A stretch of DNA of 44,156 bases, taken from the NCBI GenBank assembly GCA_030427985.1, contig JAUIBH010000025.1, positions 1 to 44,156 of the forward strand, in the 5' to 3' direction. A model generated the notes under the pieces. That model did not search any database. It was given only the letters and a program-made list of their open reading frames with translations, and was not told where the DNA came from. The translations under genes and the position numbers were made by a program. Each line of letters begins with the position of its first letter. Position 1 is the stretch's first letter. This stretch comes from Bacteroidia bacterium (lineage in GTDB: Bacteria; Bacteroidota; Bacteroidia; Flavobacteriales; Flavobacteriaceae). Below, in pieces: positions 33,774 to 41,662 of the stretch.

Positions 33774-34241
33774 TTATACATCCAATATTTGTGAAATCAA
33801 TGTTTTATATTCCTGGATATTTGCTTTATACTTTTTCTGTATTCTAATCCATAATACAAGGCCAACAGCTAAGATTACAGCTCCAATTAAATACATAGAA
33901 GCATTGTTGTTTTTACCAGAGACTACTGCAATTAATAAAGATAACCCCAATAGTATATCAGCCAATATTACCGATACCCACAAAAAATGCTGATTAAAAG
34001 AGATTTCTACATCAGACTCATTTTCAGTTTGTGTTTTTAATAATTTTCCATTGACAACAATACTGTTCAAATAAAATAAGTACCAAGGATACAGAATCCT
34101 TTTTCTAATTTTAAATGTAACTGTATCATTTTTATCATGATCCAAATTAAAAACCAGCCCTTTAATTGTATCGAGTTCGGATGCTATTTTTTCACCAAGT
34201 TCTTTTGGATTATTCTTTATTTTAAAATTCCACTTTTTCAT
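33774..34241 (-). CDS. Small two-helix membrane protein of unknown function
   Basis: The 155-residue protein has a soluble N-terminal part with a beta-rich, charged sequence (NPKELGEKIASELDTIKGLV), two adjacent transmembrane helices at about 87-107 and 116-132, and a basic cytoplasmic tail (IRIQKKYKANIQEYKTLISQ). I recognise no family. It is placed between menD and DUF2853 on the same strand with 36- and 57-base gaps. The coding sequence is more AT-rich than menD, which may point to a recent insertion in the cluster. Confidence 0.62.
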   Translation of the reverse strand: MKKWNFKIKNNPKELGEKIASELDTIKGLVFNLDHDKNDTVTFKIRKRILYPWYLFYLNSIVVNGKLLKTQTENESDVEISFNQHFLWVSVILADILLGLSLLIAVVSGKNNNASMYLIGAVILAVGLVLWIRIQKKYKANIQEYKTLISQILDV

Positions 34242-34277
34242 AAAATTGGCTTCAAGGTATGGTAATTTAACTTGCTT

Positions 34278-36014
34278 CTAAGATATGAAATCGAAGTACC
34301 CAAGCAAAATTTTATTGTTCTCCAAGCGGGGCGTGTTAATTTCTAAAATTTTGGGCTTGAGTGATGTAGCATAGAAGCCTGCCAACCCCTGAGAAAGCTC
34401 TTCTTCATTTTCAGCCTTGTAATACTCAAAACCATACATCTGCGCCAGATGTCCCGCTGTTAAATTGTGATGGGTCTCAAAAAAAGTGGAAAATTCATCC
34501 GTGTCCTCTTTGCCCGGAAGGATTCTAAAAATGCCCCCTCCAGAATTGTTGATGAGAATTATCCTGAAATCTGGTCGAATATGGGCATTCCACAGACCGT
34601 TGCTGTCATAAAAGAAGCTCAGATCACCAGTGAGCAACAATGTTGGCTCTTCGATATGGATTGAAGCACCTACTGCCGTGGATGTACTGCCATCAATGCC
34701 ACTAGTTCCTCTGTTACAGAACACTTTCAAAGATACATCCATGGGGAACAATTGCGCATAGCGTACCGTGGAACTGTTGGCCAAATGCACCTGATACCCT
34801 TTGGGTATGTGCCGCATCACCTGATCAAATACGGTGAAGTCTGAAAATGGGATTTGCCCCAGATAAGCTTCCCTCCTCGCCTCATATTGCTGCTTTACCC
34901 CTTGCCATTTTATTTTGTAAGCACTCTTTTGGGTTGATGAAGGCATAACCGCTCTAAAAAAATCATTAGGGTTCGCCTTCACATGTTTGGAAAGACAAAA
35001 AAAGGTATCATACGCTTTTTTGGGGTCGATATGCCAATGTTCCTTGGGTTGATACTTCCGCAGAAACGCTTTGATTTTTTTTGAAACAATCAATCCACCA
35101 AAGGTGATCAAGATTTCGGGTTGCAGCGCTTGGAACAACGCTTCCCTATTCTTGGATTTTTCAATGGGTGCAATAATGCTATCAATGCTTGGGAAAAATT
35201 CAGGATGGTGCATGTTGCTAGTTGTCTCCGTAAATACCAACGTATTTCCATCATTAGCGAGGACATCCAACACTGCTTTATCCAAAGCGTTAGGCTGATT
35301 TACGCCCACCAAGATCATTTTTCGACCACTATTCTTCCAAATAGACGCATATTCTGCCCAGTCCTCCTGACTGGGGTTAAGAGAAACATCTGTCTTCTTT
35401 TCAGAAATTTGAAGAATTGGCTTTTCTACAACACCGTATAAAGGTTCTTCAAACGGAATATTGATGTGAACGGGTGTACTTTTCCATCTCGCAATTTGCA
35501 AGGCATTTACCAGCTCCCTTTCGTTGTATTCCTGAATCTCTTCTTGGGTTTCCGTCAGAAGCGTTTTCCCCCATTTTGTTACCGTCTCCGCTGCATGGGA
35601 AACATCCTGTTTTAAATTGGCCGAATACCCAATATGCTTTTCCAGTACATTTTCCTGTCGAATGGTTTGCCCATCACCAATATCAATTCGGTAACTGGGC
35701 CTATCCGCAGAAACCACAATCAAGGGAATATCACTATAAAATGCTTCGGCCACAGCCGGATAATAATTTAAAAGCGCACTCCCTGAAGTACAAACCACTG
35801 CAACGGGTTCTTGCAACTGCTGGGCCATTCCCATGGCAAAAAATGCTGCACATCGCTCATCAACAATGCTGTAACAGGAAAAAAATGAATTCTTGGTGAA
35901 ACTAATGGTCAGGGGGGCGTTCCGGGAACCCGGGGAAATCACTATATGTTTTACACCTCTGGACTTAAAGTACAGGACCAATGTCTGTGCCGAGGGAATA
36001 TCTGAGTACATCAT
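34278..36014 (-). CDS. menD: SEPHCHC synthase (MenD)
   Basis: The 578-residue ThDP enzyme shows the conserved N-terminus (HIVISPGSRNAPLTISF), the Glu that activates ThDP in SIVDERCAAFFAMG, the GTSGIDGSTSTAVGAS segment and the ThDP/Mg motif LLTGDLSFFYDSNG with INNSGGGIF. It condenses isochorismate with 2-oxoglutarate. The open frame extends to a TTG at 36023, but that codon lies inside the -7 box, so ATG 36014 (or 36011, MYSDIPSAQ) is the likely start. It follows menF by about 55 bases. Confidence 0.95.
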   Translation of the reverse strand: MMYSDIPSAQTLVLYFKSRGVKHIVISPGSRNAPLTISFTKNSFFSCYSIVDERCAAFFAMGMAQQLQEPVAVVCTSGSALLNYYPAVAEAFYSDIPLIVVSADRPSYRIDIGDGQTIRQENVLEKHIGYSANLKQDVSHAAETVTKWGKTLLTETQEEIQEYNERELVNALQIARWKSTPVHINIPFEEPLYGVVEKPILQISEKKTDVSLNPSQEDWAEYASIWKNSGRKMILVGVNQPNALDKAVLDVLANDGNTLVFTETTSNMHHPEFFPSIDSIIAPIEKSKNREALFQALQPEILITFGGLIVSKKIKAFLRKYQPKEHWHIDPKKAYDTFFCLSKHVKANPNDFFRAVMPSSTQKSAYKIKWQGVKQQYEARREAYLGQIPFSDFTVFDQVMRHIPKGYQVHLANSSTVRYAQLFPMDVSLKVFCNRGTSGIDGSTSTAVGASIHIEEPTLLLTGDLSFFYDSNGLWNAHIRPDFRIILINNSGGGIFRILPGKEDTDEFSTFFETHHNLTAGHLAQMYGFEYYKAENEEELSQGLAGFYATSLKPKILEINTPRLENNKILLGYFDFIS

Positions 36015-36020
36015 GGACCA

Positions 36021-36028
36021 CAAAAATA
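36021..36028 (-). promoter_or_regulatory. Candidate -7 box for menD
   Basis: The minus strand reads TATTTTTG, an exact TAnnTTTG match. The implied transcription start at about 36015 is at the ATG pair 36014/36011. This argues for a near-leaderless mRNA and rules out the upstream TTG as a start for transcripts from here. Confidence 0.4.
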
Positions 36029-36068
36029 CATCTGAAAAGCGTATTCCCCTAAATTAAGAAGCACCAAA

Positions 36069-37130
36069 TTACAGGATGCTGAGCATGGTCTTGCTTTTGT
36101 TTTGGGTCTCAACCCATTCACTCTCAGGTTGGGATGCCGAAGTGATTCCGCCACCAACAAATATGGTGGCTCTATTTCCCTGCAATTCCATACATCTTAG
36201 GTTGACGAAAAGTGAGGTGTCCCCTGTTTCCTTTAAATTCAATTCACCCATAAAACCGGTGTAAAAACTTCGGTTGTAATTTTCATGCCCCAAGATGAAG
36301 GATTTGGCTGCTTGGGTTGGAATGCCGCAGACAGCTGGGGTGGGATGCAAGGCTGTAATAACTTTTTTTATTCCATTTCCGCTCGATAGGATTCCCGTTA
36401 CTTCCGACCGTAGGTGCCATAGATTTCCAGCTCTGATGGATTCCGCTTTTCCGATATGAAGTTCCTCTACGGCAGGCCCCAATCGTTCTTGGATATAGTC
36501 TGAAACCATCCGCTGTTCATCAATTTCCTTTGTGCCCCATTTTGGATTTTCATCGCCTGTAAACGGTAAGGTGGCCGCCAATGACATGGTTCGTAATTGT
36601 CTGTCTTTGACTTCTACCAAGGTTTCTGGGGTAGCCCCACACCAAGTCCCAACTTTAGGATGATGGAAGAGATAGCAAAAGGCGTTGGGATAATTACCCA
36701 ACAGATTATGAAGGATTTGAATGGGTTTTGAAGTGGTTTCCACCTCCAATTTTCTGGACAAAACTACTTTTTTAAGGTGGCCTTTTTTTATTTCAGAAAT
36801 GCCCTTGTTTACCAAATTTATGTGGGCCTCTTTTCCACTATCCAACAATTCAACAGCGTTGCTTTTGGCATTGGTTTTAATGCTAATTGATGCTGAAAGC
36901 ACTTCATCAGGTTGAATTAAAATGGCATTATCCGCCACATTGAACGGTGCAAAAACAAAACCGCTCACTTCAAAATCAATGGTTGTATGAAGCGTATCAT
37001 CCGCTTGAAAAACTGCGGTCAACTCCTCCAGCTTTGGCTTTCTGTATACGGCAAAGGGCAAGCCTTTTTCAAGGCAGGCATCAATTTTTTGAAGAATGGC
37101 TTGAAAATCCTTATTTTCTGGGTAGGGCAA
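36069..37130 (-). CDS. menF: Isochorismate synthase
   Basis: The 353-residue chorismate-binding enzyme shows KKVVLSRKLEV with the family Lys, the FHHPKVGTWCGATPETLVE segment, the RTMSLAATLPFTGDE segment, the SEVTGIL metal region, HPTPAVCGIPTQAAKSFI and GFMGELNL. This pattern separates isochorismate synthase from anthranilate and aminodeoxychorismate synthases. It makes isochorismate for MenD, the next gene; siderophore-type EntC shares it, but the neighbours indicate menaquinone. Its start overlaps the thioesterase gene by 20 bases. Confidence 0.93.
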   Translation of the reverse strand: MPYPENKDFQAILQKIDACLEKGLPFAVYRKPKLEELTAVFQADDTLHTTIDFEVSGFVFAPFNVADNAILIQPDEVLSASISIKTNAKSNAVELLDSGKEAHINLVNKGISEIKKGHLKKVVLSRKLEVETTSKPIQILHNLLGNYPNAFCYLFHHPKVGTWCGATPETLVEVKDRQLRTMSLAATLPFTGDENPKWGTKEIDEQRMVSDYIQERLGPAVEELHIGKAESIRAGNLWHLRSEVTGILSSGNGIKKVITALHPTPAVCGIPTQAAKSFILGHENYNRSFYTGFMGELNLKETGDTSLFVNLRCMELQGNRATIFVGGGITSASQPESEWVETQNKSKTMLSIL

Positions 37131-37533
37131 TGGTGGTCAGTTTACAATTGGAAATCAGTTTTCCGTCCTCATCGGTGATTTTTATCTCCCAAAGCTGGGT
37201 GGTTCGGCCTTTGTGCAAGATAGAGGCCCTTGCATATACATACCCTTCTTTGATAGACTTGACATGGTTCGCTGAAATCTCGATTCCCCGAACAAAAAAC
37301 TCCTTTGCATTCAAAAAAATATAGGAAGCGGCACTGCCCACACTTTCGGCTAAGGCCACCGAAGCTCCCCCATGCAACACGCCATCGGGTTGGTGCACCT
37401 TGGGGGTAACCGGCATACGGGCCAGTAAAAAATTTTCCCCGACATCAATATAGGTAATGTCCAAGGTTTCCATCAATGTCCCTTTGCATATTTCGTTGCA
37501 AACGGATAGAATCTTCTCTTTATGGGCTTCCAT
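37111..37533 (-). CDS. Hotdog-fold PaaI/MenI-type thioesterase, probable DHNA-CoA hydrolase
   Basis: The 140-residue hotdog protein shows the PaaI/YbdB/YdiI signature VLHGGASVALAESVGSAASY, with the catalytic acid Glu in the ALAES segment, and NHVKSIKEGYVYARASILHK. Its gene heads the unit with menF and menD, overlapping menF by 20 bases. The missing pathway step in this cluster is hydrolysis of DHNA-CoA, so a MenI role is likely; other acyl-CoA substrates remain possible. The open frame reaches back to TTG 37560, but that lies in the -7 box, so ATG 37533 (MEAHKEKILS) is chosen. Confidence 0.83.
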   Translation of the reverse strand: MEAHKEKILSVCNEICKGTLMETLDITYIDVGENFLLARMPVTPKVHQPDGVLHGGASVALAESVGSAASYIFLNAKEFFVRGIEISANHVKSIKEGYVYARASILHKGRTTQLWEIKITDEDGKLISNCKLTTIALPRK

Positions 37534-37557
37534 CCTTCTATTTTTTGTAAAATTACA

Positions 37558-37565
37558 CAAAGCTA
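37558..37565 (-). promoter_or_regulatory. Candidate -7 box for the thioesterase-menF-menD unit
   Basis: The minus strand reads TAGCTTTG, an exact match, with an implied start about 19 bases before ATG 37533. It lies in the short divergent spacer to the esterase gene. No -33 TTG was found at the right distance. Confidence 0.4.
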
Positions 37566-37594
37566 AAGCAATCGAACAACCTAGAAACGACTTT

Positions 37595-38239
37595 ATGGCC
37601 CCAAGCGAAAAGACGGTAATCTATACCACCCAAAATACATATCTGACCCAAAACCCTATCACCCAGAAAACCAAGAATGTATGGTTGGTGTTTCACGGCA
37701 TTGGTTATTTGAGCCGCTATTTTGTAAAATATTTTGAAGGACTCAACCCTGATGAGAACCACATTATTGTCCCCCAAGCGCCCTCAAAATACTATTTAAA
37801 AAATGAATACAAATATGTTGGGGCCAGTTGGTTGACCAAAGAAAATACGCCCATGGAAATTAATAATGTGCTCAACTACGTTGACGCCGTCTTTGACGCT
37901 GAGGAAATTCCTTCAGATGTAAACCTGATTCTTTTTGGATTTTCCCAAGGGGTTTCTATCGCGACCCGATGGTTGGTGCATAAAAAAATTCAACCGAAAG
38001 CTCTAATTCTTTACGCTGGTGGGATTCCCAATGAACTAAAAAAAGAGGATTTCGGTTTTTTGGATTTTGATACCACATCTGTGGAGATTATATATGGTAA
38101 TGCGGATGCATTTTTGACCCCAGAGCGGTTAAAGACCGAAAAAGTAAAGATTGATGCACTTTTCCAAGGCAAAGCGGAAGTCACAACTTTTAAAGGCGGA
38201 CATGAGGTGAAGCCTGAACTAATTGCAGGGTTAATTTAA
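37595..38239 (+). CDS. Alpha/beta hydrolase (carboxylesterase/phospholipase-like)
   Basis: The 214-residue protein shows the oxyanion region WLVFHGIGYLSRYF, a nucleophile elbow FGFSQG with Ser117, the acid Asp171 in YGNADAFLTP and His203 in FKGGHEVKP, a full catalytic triad of the Abhydrolase_2 type. It has no signal peptide. ATG 37595 is preferred over the extended open frame from 37457, which would overlap the thioesterase gene. It is divergent from the men unit. MenH is also an alpha/beta hydrolase and is missing here, but the motif pattern fits a carboxylesterase better. Confidence 0.85.
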   Translation: MAPSEKTVIYTTQNTYLTQNPITQKTKNVWLVFHGIGYLSRYFVKYFEGLNPDENHIIVPQAPSKYYLKNEYKYVGASWLTKENTPMEINNVLNYVDAVFDAEEIPSDVNLILFGFSQGVSIATRWLVHKKIQPKALILYAGGIPNELKKEDFGFLDFDTTSVEIIYGNADAFLTPERLKTEKVKIDALFQGKAEVTTFKGGHEVKPELIAGLI

Positions 38240-39165
38240 CCCTCATTAGTTTCTACCTTTTCTTCCTCTTCCGGATAATATTTGATCACGCGGGTAGTGT
38301 AGGTATTCCCAGGCGTGATAATTTTCTTGACCCAGTTTTTTTCTTCATTGTTATCAAACTGAAAAATGTAGTTTTCAACAGACTCCGTATTTACCGTTTT
38401 GGTAACGACTTTATCCAGCACCCCATTGGCATAGTGATAGAACAACTTTTTTTGGGAAACGAACTCTTTCTCGTCAATATCATATTGAAAAAATTCGCGC
38501 GTCACTATTTTCTTCTTTGCGTTGAAAACTTCTTCCTTGGCCCTGTTGGGTTCCCCATCAATATATTCCTTGGTTAAAATGACCTCTTGTACCCCAGAAG
38601 TTCCCTTGCGTTCCGAAGTCCGAATGGCCTTTTCAAGAATACCGTTGGTAAAAATACTGGTGGTAAGCTCATTTTTGTAAGGTGTATATTCAAAAGTGGT
38701 TTCGTCCACGCCTTCCGAATTGGATGTGATGATTTTGCTCAACCTTCCTTCTTCATCATACAAATATTCCTGCTGCTCCAAAAATTCCTTGTCGTAGGAA
38801 ATGATTTTTTCCAACACTTTTCGTTGGGGTACCGTATCAATCTCATAAAAGTTGGCCATGGAGGTCGATGCGTCCAACACATTGTTCTTATAACTCTCCA
38901 TTCGTCTTTCCACAAGCTCACCATTGTTGTATTTATAGTAGGTAATATCTTGATCGGTATCATTGTACTGGGTCACCGTTTTGGTCAAAATACCTTCTTT
39001 ATTAAACTCAAACGACTCCCTACCATAGTCTGTAATGACCAAACAAGATTTTACCTTGCCATTAAGGTCAAAATCCTGCACGGTGAAAATCTGGATTTCT
39101 TGGGAGCGAAGGCCAGGACCCATAAAAAAACAAGACAAGAAAAGTATGGTGTAGTGTTTTATCAT
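38236..39165 (-). CDS. Secreted protein with YD-like repeats
   Basis: The 309-residue protein has a signal peptide (ending LRSQ), then alternating short beta strands with the pattern of YD/RHS-like repeats: YYKYNNGELVERRMES, YLYDEEGRLSKIITSN, FEYTPYKNELTTSIF, FYHYANGVLDKVVTKT. Such repeats usually form beta-sheet folds rich in aromatic residues. No catalytic site is recognised, and it is shorter than true RHS proteins and has no toxin-like end. It is convergent with the esterase, the two stop codons overlapping in a TTAA palindrome. Confidence 0.72.
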   Translation of the reverse strand: MIKHYTILFLSCFFMGPGLRSQEIQIFTVQDFDLNGKVKSCLVITDYGRESFEFNKEGILTKTVTQYNDTDQDITYYKYNNGELVERRMESYKNNVLDASTSMANFYEIDTVPQRKVLEKIISYDKEFLEQQEYLYDEEGRLSKIITSNSEGVDETTFEYTPYKNELTTSIFTNGILEKAIRTSERKGTSGVQEVILTKEYIDGEPNRAKEEVFNAKKKIVTREFFQYDIDEKEFVSQKKLFYHYANGVLDKVVTKTVNTESVENYIFQFDNNEEKNWVKKIITPGNTYTTRVIKYYPEEEEKVETNEG

Positions 39166-39248
39166 GTTGTAAAATTACTTCGAATTCAGGCAACTAAAAA
39201 ATTTACTGCATACACTATGCCGAAATTAACCTAAAGAAAACAAGGTGA

Positions 39249-40505
39249 TTAAAACTTACGGTCTGGACTGAACGGAGATAAATCCATGGACGTTTTTTTG
39301 CCAGAGATCAGTTCGGTGATCATTTTTCCCGTGGCCGGGCCTAAACTCCAGCCCATCATGGCATGACCGGTGGCAATGGTCAAATTTTTATGGCCCTTGG
39401 GTCTTCCAATATAAGGCAGGCCATCTGGGGACACAGGACGCAACCCACATTGAGCACTATTTTTATCCTCTTCCGAGATCTTGAGGCCTTTATAATAGTG
39501 TTCCGCTCCTTTGGCTATAGCTTCCACCCTTTCTTTACGGATAATGTTGTTGATTCCTGAAAATTCCATAGTGCCAGCAAAACGGGTAAACCCTTGCATG
39601 GGTGTAACGGCCATTTTGGCTTCCATCAAAATAGCCGGCATGGATATTTTGGTGGGCGATTCAACATTGATTCGGTAGCCTTTTCCCGCTTGTAACGGCA
39701 AATCAATATTGATTTTTTTTGAAAGTTTTGATGTCCATGATCCAGCGGCAAAAACAACTTCATCTGCTTGATAGCTGGCTTTGTTGGTACGTATTTCGGA
39801 TGCAACGCCATCTTTTACATCAATATCCAAGACTTCTTCTCCCTTATGGATGCTCACGCCATTTTTGGCAAGATGTTCCAAAAGCTTCTTCATAATCTGT
39901 GGAGGAGTGGTATGCCGGTCACATTGGTAATGAATGGCGCCTAGTGCATTCAATTCAATGTTAGGTTCCATTTTTTTTAGTCCATCCACTTCTAAATGAC
40001 TGGCTTCCAATCCCATTTCTTGGGCTCTTTTCATCACCTCCAACTCATGGTCTCTGGCCTGTTCGGTTTGATAGAGCATCAACAAGCCTTTGTCATCCAA
40101 ATGAAAATCCCCTAAATCACCAGAAGCTTTCATGTCTTCATATAGCTTCCTGCTGATCAGATTAATGTCCTTAATAATGGGCATGGCCCGCTCCACTTTG
40201 GTTTTTGTCGAGGATTTTTTAAAATACCAGGCCCATTTTATAAAGTCAATATCCAGTCTGGGCTTCATGTAAAACGGACTAGAGGAATTGAACATGTATT
40301 TGATGCCTTTTGAAATCATTCCGGGAGATGCCAAAGGAACAATATGGCTAGGGGTTAAATATCCTGCATTCACAAAGGACGCTCCCGAGGAAATATCGGA
40401 CTTGTCCAAAACCGTTACCTGATGCCCCTCTTTCTGTAAAAAATATGCAGTTGAGAGTCCAACAATTCCCCCACCAATAACAATCACATTTTTATTTTTG
40501 CCCAT
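39249..40505 (-). CDS. FAD-dependent D-amino-acid dehydrogenase-like oxidoreductase
   Basis: The 418-residue DAO-type flavoprotein has the N-terminal dinucleotide motif VIVIGGGIVGLSTAYFL and a C-terminal FAD-binding ending CGLRPVSPDGLPYIGRP, then LTIATGHAMMGWSLGPATGK, typical of DadA-like enzymes. It oxidises an amino acid, probably a D-amino acid or a cyclic one such as cis-4-hydroxy-D-proline. The DapA-like lyase encoded upstream would act on the imino product. It has no signal peptide and a single -7 box upstream. Confidence 0.87.
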   Translation of the reverse strand: MGKNKNVIVIGGGIVGLSTAYFLQKEGHQVTVLDKSDISSGASFVNAGYLTPSHIVPLASPGMISKGIKYMFNSSSPFYMKPRLDIDFIKWAWYFKKSSTKTKVERAMPIIKDINLISRKLYEDMKASGDLGDFHLDDKGLLMLYQTEQARDHELEVMKRAQEMGLEASHLEVDGLKKMEPNIELNALGAIHYQCDRHTTPPQIMKKLLEHLAKNGVSIHKGEEVLDIDVKDGVASEIRTNKASYQADEVVFAAGSWTSKLSKKINIDLPLQAGKGYRINVESPTKISMPAILMEAKMAVTPMQGFTRFAGTMEFSGINNIIRKERVEAIAKGAEHYYKGLKISEEDKNSAQCGLRPVSPDGLPYIGRPKGHKNLTIATGHAMMGWSLGPATGKMITELISGKKTSMDLSPFSPDRKF

Positions 40506-40542
40506 ACCCTATCGCTCCTAATTAATCTAGGTGTTTTTTTGG

Positions 40543-40550
40543 CAAATTTA
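40543..40550 (-). promoter_or_regulatory. Candidate -7 box for the DadA-like gene
   Basis: The minus strand reads TAAATTTG, an exact TAnnTTTG match, with an implied leader of about 30 bases. It suggests the oxidoreductase can be transcribed apart from the DapA-like gene upstream. No -33 element noticed. Confidence 0.35.
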
Positions 40551-40625
40551 TGATCTAAATAATTTCTACGGGTAGAAGTTTGCCCAAATTTTTAATGATT
40601 ATGGGAGTCCCAACTATAGATGGAT

Positions 40626-41552
40626 TTAAACCTTTACCTTGGCATGGACCAAACCTTCAATATTGGGTCTTGTTCGCATGCCTTCTTCGATAATGGCCTT
40701 TACCCGTTCCCTTTCTTTGCCCTGCAAGGGCATTCTTGGCAAACGAACGTATTCTGTTCCGATTCCGGTTGCTACTTCGGCCAATTTTATATTCTGGACC
40801 AATTGTGGACTGATATCCAATTCCAATAAGGGCATAAACCACCTGTAAATGGCCTTGGCCTCATTGATCTTTCCGGCTTTTATCAATTCATAAACAGCAA
40901 CGGTTTCCCTAGGGAAAGCACATACCAGACCGGCCACCCATCCATCAGCGCCCATTAACATGCTTTCCATGGCCAAGGTGTCCACCCCACACAAAATTTT
41001 CAATCGGTCACCAAATCGGTTTCGCATTCGGGTAACATTGGTAATATCCCTAGCAGAATCTTTTACCGCCTGAATATTATCATGAACCAACAATTCCTCG
41101 AACATATCCAGTGTCACTTCTATTTTGTAATCCACCGGATTATTATAGATCATCATGGGCAGTGAGGTGCTTTGGGCCACCGCTTTAAAGTATGCTACTG
41201 TTTCATAATCGGTTGACTTATATCGCATAGGAGGCAGGATCATAATTCCCTTTGCGCCATATTTTTCGGCCAGTTCTGCGGCCAAAATGGCATCCTTTGT
41301 CGTCTGTTCGGCAATATTGATCACCACAGGGACCTCTCCTTTTACAATATCAACGGTATGCTGAACCAAAATTCGCTTTTCATCTTGGGTAAGTGTGCTT
41401 GCTTCTCCAAGGGTTCCTCCCAAAATTATGGCATGTACACCCGCATCTACTTGGGCATTGATGTTCTTGGCGAACATGTTCAAATCTAGCGTGTCGTCTT
41501 CGGTGAATTTTGTTGTTACTGCTGGCATTACCCCAGCCCAATTCATTTTCAT
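40626..41552 (-). CDS. DapA-family lyase/deaminase
   Basis: The 308-residue (beta/alpha)8 protein belongs to the dihydrodipicolinate synthase/N-acetylneuraminate lyase family. It has the Schiff-base Lys at about 164 in IQAVKDSARD, the Tyr at about 136 in MMIYNNPVDY, and GGTLGEASTLT in place of the classic GTTGE block. That variant, together with the DadA-like neighbour, fits pyrroline-4-hydroxy-2-carboxylate deaminase of hydroxyproline breakdown; true DapA of lysine synthesis is less likely. The start could be ATG 41552 or ATG 41546; a TTG at 41555 is rejected. Confidence 0.88.
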   Translation of the reverse strand: MKMNWAGVMPAVTTKFTEDDTLDLNMFAKNINAQVDAGVHAIILGGTLGEASTLTQDEKRILVQHTVDIVKGEVPVVINIAEQTTKDAILAAELAEKYGAKGIMILPPMRYKSTDYETVAYFKAVAQSTSLPMMIYNNPVDYKIEVTLDMFEELLVHDNIQAVKDSARDITNVTRMRNRFGDRLKILCGVDTLAMESMLMGADGWVAGLVCAFPRETVAVYELIKAGKINEAKAIYRWFMPLLELDISPQLVQNIKLAEVATGIGTEYVRLPRMPLQGKERERVKAIIEEGMRTRPNIEGLVHAKVKV

Positions 41553-41629
41553 CAAAAAAGTTTATAAATATGTGTTCAATATACACAAAGACGTAAGAAG
41601 TTAATCAGATTTTTTATTAATCTTTTGAT

Positions 41630-41637
41630 TACTTTTG
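41630..41637 (+). promoter_or_regulatory. -7 box for the M28 peptidase gene (TACTTTTG)
   Basis: TACTTTTG matches TAnnTTTG exactly and is the same octamer as before prfB. The implied start is near 41644, so the TTG at 41645 would be on the transcript's first bases. This supports ATG 41663 as the true start. Confidence 0.45.
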
Positions 41638-41662
41638 GGGGATTTTGAAAAAATATTCCATT

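Noticed and set aside
37457-37594. N-terminal extension of the esterase
   Set aside because: It would overlap the divergent thioesterase gene and its -7 box, and it adds a non-conserved segment before the natural MAPSEKT start.
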